From: Planctomicrobium sp. | GTDB lineage: Bacteria > Planctomycetota > Planctomycetia > Planctomycetales > Planctomycetaceae | Direction of reading: 5' to 3' | Length of the DNA: 32,798 nucleotides | Assembly: GCA_030626405.1 (NCBI GenBank) | Contig: DAOUPA010000013.1 | Location: forward strand, 1 to 32,798 | Shown: positions 26,701 through 32,798 of the stretch, piece by piece | Position numbering within the stretch: position 1 is the first letter of the stretch | Layout: each line of letters begins with the position of its first letter | Notes under the pieces: generated by a model | Database searches by the model: none | Seen by the model: the letters and a program-made list of their open reading frames with translations, nothing else | Told to the model about the DNA's origin: nothing | Program-made: the position numbers and the translations under genes

Positions 26701-27356
26701 AAGATGTTCAATGGTTGGCAGCCGGCCTGACTGTGGGATTAGGTTTTGGATTACAGGAGATTTTTGCGAATTTCGTTTCCGGTCTCATCATTCTGTTCGA
26801 ACAACCTGTTCGCGTTGGTGATGTTGTCACAATTGACGGTGTCTCAGGCGTGGTGAACCGAATTCGGATTCGTTCGACAACGATTACAGACTGGGACCGG
26901 AAGGAATACATTGTCCCCAATCGTGAGTTCATCACTGGAAAGTTGCTGAACTGGACTCTTTCTGACACGGTTAACCGAGTCGTCATTGAAGTCGGTGTCG
27001 CGTACGGAACCGACCCAAATTCCGTGCAGGAGATCATCCTGAAAACAGTCTCCAGTCATCATAACGTGATGCATGACCCAGGACCGATTGTCACTTTCGA
27101 TGGCTTCGGAGACAGCGCTCTTAACTTCACACTCAGGGCATATCTTCCGAGTCTGGATAGCCGGCTTCGAACGATTCACGAACTGCATACCACCATTATC
27201 GCTGCATTGGAAAAGGCCGGAATCGAAATTCCATTCCCACAAAGAGATCTCAACATTCGCTCTTCGGTTGCGCTGCCGCACGTTGCTAATACGTCAATTC
27301 TGAAAGATAACTCTGAGTTACCAAATGAATACAAGCAGACAGACTCGCAGGAATGA
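23745..27356 (+). CDS. Large MscS-family mechanosensitive channel (MscK/KefA-like)
   Basis: The 1203-residue product has a signal peptide (FLCCVLLFGIYTGSVSAQQ) and a long periplasmic coiled-coil region of about 450 residues rich in Glu, Lys and Leu (LESLKGRVETASELSKDEKD, ENRLADAKSEIEKIGELGEN). Many membrane helices run from about residue 520 (LFVYSLFVVVWVFLLA). The diagnostic MscS pore and beta domain lie near 985-1100: GLTVGLGFGLQEIFANFVSG, LIILFEQPVRVGDVVTIDG and EYIVPNREFITGKLLNWTL. Such channels open on membrane tension to release solutes during osmotic downshock; the MscK type has this large periplasmic N-terminus. The size is comparable to E. coli MscK (about 1120). A loop of about 50 residues near 680-725 (VDSEVTTAATDHSFDDSQSA) interrupts the helices. 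It may share a transcript with the PQQ protein. Confidence 0.93.
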   Translation: MMRPHLKTFLCCVLLFGIYTGSVSAQQSKPTAPGEAPNAAGAEDVSTSKLESLKGRVETASELSKDEKDEALKSLQESIIDLAAIENLIARELADREKLAKVSEDRLELQADLERLQKLTASTPEPDIQLAELEQTLAITKSELTQAQSKFDKVKAQTDGRAERLKSIADRMVAIPDEQVSLQAELAKLPTGAEATLLIESKRLAFLVKLKQLSVEPSALKSKREFLIAEASSKLPDLQKDIAARQVELLNQELQVYTNAVNRARRSELENRLADAKSEIEKIGELGENWKKRLLPVYEQNVKIIKGELDIQLKLEQVQSKIEGTRKQRESLATDLDEIQNREGHTGTSRRFGILLRQHRNFLPDAANLKRQVYLRGQTYEATQLYYFDRREERNRLDDIEEKIKTFANEVIAKADAEGQDAEKFEELYREAIKQQRDDLDAVITVCDRYIEGLGSYDSEQFQLAELSEEFAEYVDQRVLWIRSHEALSFRSVTGDVESLSVFVDGNRWSHLLSTLASDFWSHLFVYSLFVVVWVFLLASQSRQTRQLQHAGKKATSRLNTSMSPTLRTLLITFSKSVILPLPLMFVGWRLLTATSSETSTSEFILPLSDLATNFMFVSVLLFCLEFIRNVHRPQGLAPTHFHWTEFSCDVVFRQVKVFVLLATPLLVIISILDAWDTVQEAARSNVDVAWVVPVDSEVTTAATDHSFDDSQSALLLNLQTQDVDSDAIFRVFSMALFLLLAATLHRLTDNYSGAISPWVKRNRNGWVDRFASLLHLLVVVIPIALAVLTAIGFTYAADRLAIKFGLTILLLFGVEFVRSLFLLWLTMRQRRLAIEQVRQARKELLQASSKSQVATKSTVPEVKFEKANLVDVNTQTRRLLNTSSFVLSIIGVGMIWTDVLPALHYFDAWTLPGTILQLPEIITTALIAVLTATAARNIPGLLQITLLEWLPLEKSSRYAIGAITQYLIAIVGLLAISGQLGIGWEDVQWLAAGLTVGLGFGLQEIFANFVSGLIILFEQPVRVGDVVTIDGVSGVVNRIRIRSTTITDWDRKEYIVPNREFITGKLLNWTLSDTVNRVVIEVGVAYGTDPNSVQEIILKTVSSHHNVMHDPGPIVTFDGFGDSALNFTLRAYLPSLDSRLRTIHELHTTIIAALEKAGIEIPFPQRDLNIRSSVALPHVANTSILKDNSELPNEYKQTDSQE

Positions 27357-27360
27357 AAAA

Positions 27361-28293
27361 ATGATTGCCACCGAGTTCACCGAGAACACATGTGACTTGT
27401 GCCATATTTATCGAAGTTCCCAGGTAAGATCGAAAGACAATAACGTGATTCAAAATTTCTATCAAAACTTTGCAACACTGAGTTCGACACTCATCATTGC
27501 TTTTTGTTTCGCAGGGACGACGTCGAACGTGCAGGCAGAAGACAAGGAAGATCGGCAGATGCCCACACTTCTAGAAACCTTTGCAGTAGAATTCGTTCCC
27601 ATCACACCCGGCAAAGGGAAATTCCCCAAGAGTGTGGTCATGGGATCTTCGGTTGAAGTGACACTGACGAACTCTTTCTCAATCGCGAAATATGAGGTCT
27701 ACCAAAACCTTTATGAAACAGTCATGGAGAGCAATCCGAGTCGCTGGAAAGGGCCTCGCAATTCGGCGGAAAGTATGACCTTTGCGGAAGCGAAACAGTT
27801 CTGCGAGAAAGTCACCCGTTTGCTTCGCCAGCATAAATTCATCAAGGCAAATCAAGTCGTACGCTTGCCCACCGAAGTTGAATGGGAATACTGCGCCCGC
27901 GCCGGGACAACGACTGCATACAGTTTTGGAGACAAGGCTCGTCAAGATGGTGACATCGGCAACAAGGCGACACTTCTTGATCCCTACGCCTGGCACACTG
28001 GCAACGCCGCAGGCAACGATCCCGCAGTTGGAGTCCTCAAGCCGAATCCATGGGGATTGTACGATGTGCATGGCTACTTGTCGGAATTCTGCCTCGACGA
28101 CTGGACTCCAACACTTTCAAAGGTTGCCGCATCGGCTCATGCTCCAGTTGCCAATAAATCCGATCAGGTTGCCGTACGCAGCGGTTCATGGAAAGATCCT
28201 TATACAAAACTGACCTCATCGTTCCGCAGGCCATTTCCGAAGAGTGGACGCGACGACGCCTTCGGATTCCGCTGCGTTCTGATTGAGGAGTAA
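27361..28293 (+). CDS. SUMF1/formylglycine-generating-enzyme-like domain protein
   Basis: The C-terminal 240 residues match the SUMF1 fold: FSIAKYEVYQNLYETVMESN, PRNSAESMTFAEAKQFCEKV, VVRLPTEVEWEYCARAGTTT, NPWGLYDVHGYLSEFCLDDW and VAVRSGSWKDP...RCVLIEE. The Cys pair used by true formylglycine-generating enzymes near the C-terminus is absent, so sulfatase activation is unlikely. A binding or other role, as in many planctomycete SUMF1 proteins, is more probable. Start choice is uncertain. The track's 27325 overlaps the channel gene. ATG 27361 has AGGA eight bases upstream but gives a 41-residue preface before the hydrophobic segment. GTG 27445 would yield a simpler signal peptide (IQNFYQNFATLSSTLIIAFC to VQAED). 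The preface resembles a dispersed repeat. Confidence 0.82.
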   Translation: MIATEFTENTCDLCHIYRSSQVRSKDNNVIQNFYQNFATLSSTLIIAFCFAGTTSNVQAEDKEDRQMPTLLETFAVEFVPITPGKGKFPKSVVMGSSVEVTLTNSFSIAKYEVYQNLYETVMESNPSRWKGPRNSAESMTFAEAKQFCEKVTRLLRQHKFIKANQVVRLPTEVEWEYCARAGTTTAYSFGDKARQDGDIGNKATLLDPYAWHTGNAAGNDPAVGVLKPNPWGLYDVHGYLSEFCLDDWTPTLSKVAASAHAPVANKSDQVAVRSGSWKDPYTKLTSSFRRPFPKSGRDDAFGFRCVLIEE

Positions 28294-28300
28294 CCGACGT

Positions 28301-28537
28301 ATGAATTGGGACGACGACGAGTACGACGATGATTATCCGGAGGAAACGGACGAAGCGTTCACGTTTCCCTGTTCCAACTGTGGAGCCGAAGTCTACGAAG
28401 ACTGCGAAATGTGCCCGGCATGCGGAGAGTACGTCATCCGCTCGACAAATCCCTTGTCAGGCAAACCAGACTGGTACGTCTGGATCGCTGTGCTCGGAAT
28501 CATCGCAGTCGTTTTCGCCATGCTTTCGGCGTTTTGA
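28301..28537 (+). CDS. Small zinc-ribbon protein with C-terminal membrane anchor
   Basis: GAGGAG ten bases before the ATG at 28301 supports this start over the TTG at 28283 in the track, giving 78 residues. The N-terminus is extremely acidic (MNWDDDEYDDDYPEETDE). A double-CxxC zinc ribbon follows (FPCSNCGAEVYEDCEMCPAC), and the C-terminus is a single transmembrane helix (WYVWIAVLGIIAVVFAMLSA) ending in AF. With no signal peptide it is probably tail-anchored, with the ribbon in the cytoplasm. It begins eight bases after the SUMF1-domain gene, so the two are probably co-transcribed. Function is unknown; small tail-anchored zinc ribbons are frequent in planctomycetes. This ribbon differs from the RanBP2-type ribbons at 3965-4704. 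Confidence 0.8.
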   Translation: MNWDDDEYDDDYPEETDEAFTFPCSNCGAEVYEDCEMCPACGEYVIRSTNPLSGKPDWYVWIAVLGIIAVVFAMLSAF

Positions 28538-28615
28538 ACGGATCCGCATTGGCCTTTGGTGGAGCGAATTGAGTAGAATAGTGCTGGCGGAAGTTCCAGC
28601 GGGGGAGGCTTGCAC

Positions 28616-29317
28616 ATGGGATCTAACAATAAGTGGCGAATGGTCATCGTCGTGCTCGTGTTGTTCTCCGGTTGCGGTCCGAGCGTGACTTTTGAGCATT
28701 CACTTGTTGATCCCAACAAGGCTCCAAAGTGTCCCGATTTGTTTGGAGTATATCCATTTGGGAACGATGAAGAAGGGCGTGAACTCTATCTATCAGTTTC
28801 ATCAGCAGAACCTGAATACCCGAAGGGTTTCTTGCGAGTTCAGGGATACGCTTCGTCATTAGATGGTCGAATAGAAGTGACCGAATTTTCAAGATTAGCT
28901 TTTTGTGCCAGACGTGGAAACGATTACTTCTTTCATTGGCCGCTCGGGAAGAATTTGGCCGCCGCCGATGATGGACAATACTTTCAAGACAATTGGTCCG
29001 TCGCCGATACTGTTGGCTATGAAATCGATGCCTGGACAATGAATGACGATGGAAAATTATCGAAATGGAATTTTCTTGACGGGGAATATCTCGCCGAACA
29101 AATCGAGGCTGGCCACCTTCGCGGTACTGTTGTTTACGATGAACAAAAACCTCAAAGAGGCGTTGTCAATGACATTCAGTCGGTCCATGTCACCGCTACA
29201 AGAGACGAACTTTGGCGATTCCTTGATTTCGTGAAGAAGCACAAATTTCGTCAAAATCTAGAAGGTGGTCTTGAAGGTCTCCAAAAGTTGCAACTCTCCG
29301 AAAATGCCAAACACTAA
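28616..29317 (+). CDS. Predicted lipoprotein of unknown function
   Basis: GGGGGAGG (28601-28608) lies seven bases before the ATG at 28616, making this a better start than the TTG at 28610; the product has 233 residues. The N-terminus (KWRMVIVVLVLFSGCGPSV) is a lipoprotein signal with lipobox FSGC. The mature part begins with DPNKAPKCPDLFGVYPFGND, a pattern I associate with small planctomycete lipoproteins but cannot name. It continues as alternating beta-strands with many aromatic residues (RRGNDYFFHWPLGKNLAAAD), then a Lys-rich helical end (LWRFLDFVKKHKFRQNLEGG). No catalytic motif was recognised. It follows the zinc-ribbon gene by 78 bp and is convergent with the DUF1080 gene. Confidence 0.72.
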   Translation: MGSNNKWRMVIVVLVLFSGCGPSVTFEHSLVDPNKAPKCPDLFGVYPFGNDEEGRELYLSVSSAEPEYPKGFLRVQGYASSLDGRIEVTEFSRLAFCARRGNDYFFHWPLGKNLAAADDGQYFQDNWSVADTVGYEIDAWTMNDDGKLSKWNFLDGEYLAEQIEAGHLRGTVVYDEQKPQRGVVNDIQSVHVTATRDELWRFLDFVKKHKFRQNLEGGLEGLQKLQLSENAKH

Positions 29318-29372
29318 GAGTGTATTACGAAACCCACCAACTTTGAGTTGCGCACACTTCACTCAAATATCA

Positions 29373-30254
29373 CTACTCGGCTTTCGCTGGTTTGGGGCCC
29401 TTTTCAACAGGCCATAGTTCCCAGCGGCGGACGTAGAGCTCGGCGAGTTCGGTTTGCAGTTGCAGGCGACCGTATGAGGGAGTTGCATTGAAAGCTTCGT
29501 TGACCTGAACTCCGTTGACGAAGACGTTAATGTGACCGCCATCGCAAATGGTATCGATTCGTGTCCACTCGCCATCAGGGCTTTCGACATCATCTTTGCC
29601 ACGAAATCCGAGGACATCTTTCCAGTCGGGATCACGTCCGTACCAGTTGATCCGTCTGCGGTTTTTCAGGTCGAAGACTTCTCGCTTGCCACTTTTCTTC
29701 CAGATCACTTCGCCATCTCGGTCACGGTCGACTTCACAGGTCAATGTCATGGGGACAGGTTGGCCATCTTTGCCAGTTCCGCTGACCATGATGAAATCGC
29801 CGACACCGCCTTCAATAATCTGCACTTCAATCGAAGGCATCCAGATTCCACCATAGCCACCATCAGCACCGACGCTGTGGACGAGCAGTCCGGAATCTTT
29901 TGTTTTTTCTGAGCGAGGTGCCCAGGTTTTCTTGCCCCACTTGAATTCCAGAACGCAGTGGTAGTCACGGTATTCCGTCTTCGTGAGCAATCCGCCGAAG
30001 CCCTCGCCTGTGACATGAAGCATTCCATCTGTGATTCGGAAGACGTTGTTCGGGTCTTCAAGCTTGGTCTCTTTCAGGAACGTGTAAAACGAATCGAGCG
30101 ATTTTCCATCGAACAGCCGAATCAATTCGGTCGGACGTGTTGCTTGCTCGCGATTCGGTTCGTCAGCAAACCCGTGAGAGGCAGAAATCCCGAGGAGAAG
30201 TACACCGAGGAGGAAAGCTGAATGTCTTGAGGTGCTGCGATTGAATTGTTGCAT
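29373..30254 (-). CDS. Exported DUF1080 (3-keto-disaccharide hydrolase family) protein
   Basis: The 293-residue product has a signal peptide (SAFLLGVLLLGISASHGFA) and a single DUF1080 domain, a concanavalin-like beta-sandwich: TELIRLFDGKSLDSFYTFLK at the start, FGGLLTKTEYRDYHCVLEFK, KDSGLLVHSVGADGGYGGIW, MPSIEVQIIEGGVGDF, then PDGEWTRIDTICDGGHINVF and YGRLQLQTELAELYVRRWEL at the end. The family is strongly expanded in planctomycetes and related phyla; some members hydrolyse 3-keto-glucosides, while others are structural or carbohydrate-binding. It acts outside the cytoplasm. No Shine-Dalgarno sequence is evident before the ATG. It follows the large hydrolase-like gene by 223 bp on the same strand; that gap shows no gene. 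Confidence 0.88.
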   Translation of the reverse strand: MQQFNRSTSRHSAFLLGVLLLGISASHGFADEPNREQATRPTELIRLFDGKSLDSFYTFLKETKLEDPNNVFRITDGMLHVTGEGFGGLLTKTEYRDYHCVLEFKWGKKTWAPRSEKTKDSGLLVHSVGADGGYGGIWMPSIEVQIIEGGVGDFIMVSGTGKDGQPVPMTLTCEVDRDRDGEVIWKKSGKREVFDLKNRRRINWYGRDPDWKDVLGFRGKDDVESPDGEWTRIDTICDGGHINVFVNGVQVNEAFNATPSYGRLQLQTELAELYVRRWELWPVEKGPKPAKAE

Positions 30255-30477
30255 CGGGAGAATGTCTCTTTCGGCTCTTGAATTAAGGTGACCAGATCGA
30301 TGTCGTGCATCAACCGTCGGTCTGGATTGAAACGATGTTCAACCGTTTGTGATAGCCGGTTCCAAGAGAGAATGGAAGTGCTGTTACGACTGTTTTGCTA
30401 TCCGTACTGCCGAAAGTGAACGACTTGGTCGTGAACCTCATTTGCCGCTTCCTCAATTTTCGAGGTCACCGACATCT

Positions 30478-32793
30478 TCACAATTCAAGTTTCGCCCAGG
30501 AGAGGCGTTGTCGGTCGCCGGTGTCGCGAAGTCTGGAGAGCAATGTTTTGATCGATGGTTGAACGAACTTCCGAGGCAGGTATTTCATGTTGAAGCGGAC
30601 TTGCACGCGTTCATTAAAATCGATGAGTTCTGGTGAGAGCCAAACCGTTGCTCCACTTCCAGGAACTTTGATATAGATCACATTTCCCTGGTTCCCCAAA
30701 GTTGCCCGGGCAGAAATCTTCATGCTTCGGCGCCTTGAGAAAATGTCTTTCGGGAAAGAGTCTTCACGAAAACCCTTGCCGTCCAACCAATGGAAACTCG
30801 ACTCTGAGCGTCGCATGGTTGAGACTTCCCAGTCTTTTAATTTCGAAAGTTGCGGCCGTTGCTGGAACTGCATCCAGGCAAAGATGCGTTCCTGTTCTTC
30901 GTGGTAGGATTCGTACCCTCGGTGCATGTAATCACAATAGATGATGTTTTGCCCGTGTCGCATCATGTTGTTGAGGACATTGGCGTTCGAATCAACAAGC
31001 TTGCGATCTCTTTCCCCATTGACCAGGTACCACCCCAGATCCGGTCCGTTCCTCCAGTAATGATTGCAAATCCGTCCACACTCAGCATTCATCGGAACAA
31101 CACCAGCAAACCAGCCCGGTCGAGACATTCCGATATCAAAACAGGCATCACCTCCCATGCCATGTCCGGCCAGAAAGATGCGATCTGAATTCACCCCGTA
31201 GCGTTGTCGGAGGTCTTCAATTGATTTTGTGACGACCTGATGTGCTGTGGTGTTGCCCCCGTAACTCTTCGTGTTCTCATCGCAGTAATGTGGAGCGATG
31301 ACAATATAACCACGCCGCTGTGCCCAGCCCGGACGTGTTGCATCGCCTGCCCACCAGCGAATTTCCTGTTCGTGAGTTCGACCACTTGGTCGTAGCACGA
31401 CCAGGACCGGGTAGGAATGGTGAGGTGAGTAATTTGGCGGAAGCATTAAGGAATAAGTCGCCGGAGGTTCGTCAGCAGCAACATCGACGTTTTGTTCGAC
31501 AATCTCACTCAGTTGAGGAATTGCTCCGACCGAAGGAGGAGGCAAAAGTGGGATCATCTCAACGATTCGTTCAATACCGATGTATTCGAGTTCTGTCAGC
31601 TTGGCGATTAATTCGTCATCGAGAAACGGATCGTTTGTGTTGCGAAGAAATTCAAGTACCAGAAAACGCGCTTCCCAAAGCAGGATCGCTTCTTTTAAAT
31701 TCAGTGTCGCGTTGGCTTCTCCAAGAACCCAGCCTGAATAAGCGAGTGCAAGTTTCTGATCGGCAGTTAATGTTTTATCGAGTTGCGAACGTAAGAACGG
31801 GTTCAAACGACTGATCGTTTCATAACGCAGTTCGTCCAATAAAGTGGCACGCATCGACCGCAATCGGTCTGCCTGGTCTTTTTTGAGATTTGCTTGAAGC
31901 ATGTCGAGCATGACTTTTGCATCATCACGTTGTTGAAAAAACGTCTCGTATTCCTTCACAATCTCTTGAGCTTCGCGAAAGACTTCTGCACTGACTTGGT
32001 CCATTGGAGCTTTTTTAGCGATCATGTATGCAAGTTCATGCTGTCCTGCCTGGCGCCGACGCTGAACTTCATTGATCGCCGAAATGGCCTTTGTTTCCTG
32101 GATGAGATCATTTCGCACTTTGGCCCAGTCTTTAAGTTCAGGGAACTCCATCGTGATTCGGTCGAGCTCCTGTTGAGCTTGCTTCAACATTTTTGCCTGA
32201 AGGAAAAAAATGAATGCCGCCTTGCATTCACTGGGATCTGATCGGTCAGAAGATTGCTCAATGAGCGAAAGTAAAACATCCGGTGGGAGAGTGTTTGTAT
32301 CTAAATTGTATTCCCAATTGTGTGTCAGTCCTTTGAGATGAAAATAATCTGGACGGATTTTTGTGATCGCTTGAATAATTTTTGTCGGTCCATCCTTTGT
32401 CGTCAATGTGACTGTTCGACGTCCGAATCGATCGAATGGTTCGACACTGCTGAAGCCGCCAACGATGACTGGTCCCGCTTTGCGAGTGCTCCGTTGATGC
32501 TTCAGCTCGAAGACCGTTTTCTGTGCCAGCTCATCGTTCGCAATGACCTCGTCTACCAGCAACCGATGCACAAAGAAGCGGCGGACTCCATCGTCAATCA
32601 GCCAAAAGCTATCGATACGCACATTCCCTTTAGCGTTTCGATTGGCAGTTGCCTGACTGAGTCCGACGACTTTGACAGCAGTCCCATTGATGGTGGTTCC
32701 ATTCTTGAGAGTCACCTCATCACTCAACAGAGACGCAGGGCGTGCCAGACCAATCGCGAGAATGATCAGAAGTATTCGGGGCGAAGTGTTCAT
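30478..32793 (-). CDS. Large exported protein with C-terminal alpha/beta-hydrolase (esterase-like) domain lacking the nucleophilic Ser
   Basis: The 771-residue product has a signal peptide (SPRILLIILAIGLARPASLL). Residues about 25-160 are beta-rich (EVTLKNGTTINGTAVKVVGL), and 160-430 are helical, possibly TPR-like (KMLKQAQQELDRITMEFPEL, RRRQAGQHELAYMIAKKAPM). From about 445 an esterase/PHB-depolymerase-like fold begins (YSLMLPPNYSPHHSYPVLVV), with YGVNSDRIFLAGHGMGGDAC, GWYLVNGERDRKL (candidate Asp) and DYMHRGYESYHEE (candidate His). The nucleophile elbow reads G-H-G-M-G with Gly545 (GGC) where Ser is expected, so the enzyme may be inactive or use a different mechanism. The C-terminal 100 residues form another beta-domain. 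The ATG is five bases from the window edge, so the upstream context is unseen. Confidence 0.8.
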   Translation of the reverse strand: MNTSPRILLIILAIGLARPASLLSDEVTLKNGTTINGTAVKVVGLSQATANRNAKGNVRIDSFWLIDDGVRRFFVHRLLVDEVIANDELAQKTVFELKHQRSTRKAGPVIVGGFSSVEPFDRFGRRTVTLTTKDGPTKIIQAITKIRPDYFHLKGLTHNWEYNLDTNTLPPDVLLSLIEQSSDRSDPSECKAAFIFFLQAKMLKQAQQELDRITMEFPELKDWAKVRNDLIQETKAISAINEVQRRRQAGQHELAYMIAKKAPMDQVSAEVFREAQEIVKEYETFFQQRDDAKVMLDMLQANLKKDQADRLRSMRATLLDELRYETISRLNPFLRSQLDKTLTADQKLALAYSGWVLGEANATLNLKEAILLWEARFLVLEFLRNTNDPFLDDELIAKLTELEYIGIERIVEMIPLLPPPSVGAIPQLSEIVEQNVDVAADEPPATYSLMLPPNYSPHHSYPVLVVLRPSGRTHEQEIRWWAGDATRPGWAQRRGYIVIAPHYCDENTKSYGGNTTAHQVVTKSIEDLRQRYGVNSDRIFLAGHGMGGDACFDIGMSRPGWFAGVVPMNAECGRICNHYWRNGPDLGWYLVNGERDRKLVDSNANVLNNMMRHGQNIIYCDYMHRGYESYHEEQERIFAWMQFQQRPQLSKLKDWEVSTMRRSESSFHWLDGKGFREDSFPKDIFSRRRSMKISARATLGNQGNVIYIKVPGSGATVWLSPELIDFNERVQVRFNMKYLPRKFVQPSIKTLLSRLRDTGDRQRLSWAKLEL

Positions 32794-32798
32794 GCAAT

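Noticed and set aside
1-32798. CRISPR arrays, tRNA/rRNA genes, transposases, integrase sites
   Set aside because: No regularly spaced direct repeats, no T-arm-like GGTTCGAATCC or its complement in the gaps, and no recombinase motifs were found when reading the intergenic regions by eye.

Overview
The window looks like chromosomal DNA from a planctomycete, probably order Planctomycetales, with roughly even GC. The evidence is family content: a DUF1080 (3-keto-disaccharide hydrolase) protein, a SUMF1-domain protein, a WD40 lipoprotein, Tat-exported hydrolases, a very large exported PQQ-propeller protein, an MscK-sized mechanosensitive channel, and a stub ending in the tail typical of planctomycete c-type cytochrome-domain proteins. 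No rRNA, tRNA, CRISPR array, insertion sequence or phage gene was seen.

Layout. 1-378 (-) is the N-terminus of a sodium:solute symporter that runs off the window. 545-2173 (-) is a WD40 lipoprotein. 2395-3783 (+) is an exported five-bladed-propeller glycosidase-like protein, followed by a dispersed inverted repeat. 3965-5414 (+) holds two tandem DUF2007/zinc-ribbon paralogues and a small membrane protein. 5437-6510 (-) is a ferredoxin/thioredoxin-reductase-like flavoprotein. 6710-9648 (-) encodes a Tat-exported amidohydrolase and an M20 amidohydrolase. 9910-10084 is a decayed gene stub. 10104-13708 (+) is an exported trio: ceramidase-like, polysaccharide-deacetylase-like and isochorismatase-like. 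Genes from 6.7 to 13.7 kb are therefore almost all C-N (amide) hydrolases.

13744-18292 (-) is the housekeeping core, in transcription order rplY-pth-rpsF-ssb-rplI-dnaB. It is compact, uses GTG and TTG starts for pth and rpsF, and has no room for rpsR between ssb and rplI. A 406-bp divergent intergenic region separates it from a rightward series: YceH/DUF480 protein, 1390-aa dual PQQ-propeller protein, 1203-aa MscS/MscK channel, SUMF1-domain protein, zinc-ribbon membrane protein and a lipoprotein. The window closes with two leftward exported proteins: a DUF1080 protein and a 771-aa protein whose C-terminal alpha/beta-hydrolase domain has Gly where the nucleophilic Ser is expected.

No clear-cut new defence or mobile system is visible. 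The most notable items are the zinc-ribbon paralogue pair with mosaic divergence, the nucleophile-less hydrolase, the dual-propeller/channel neighbourhood, the cluster of amide hydrolases, the cytochrome stub and the dispersed palindromic repeat. Functional assignments rest on motif recognition by eye; no database search was run.
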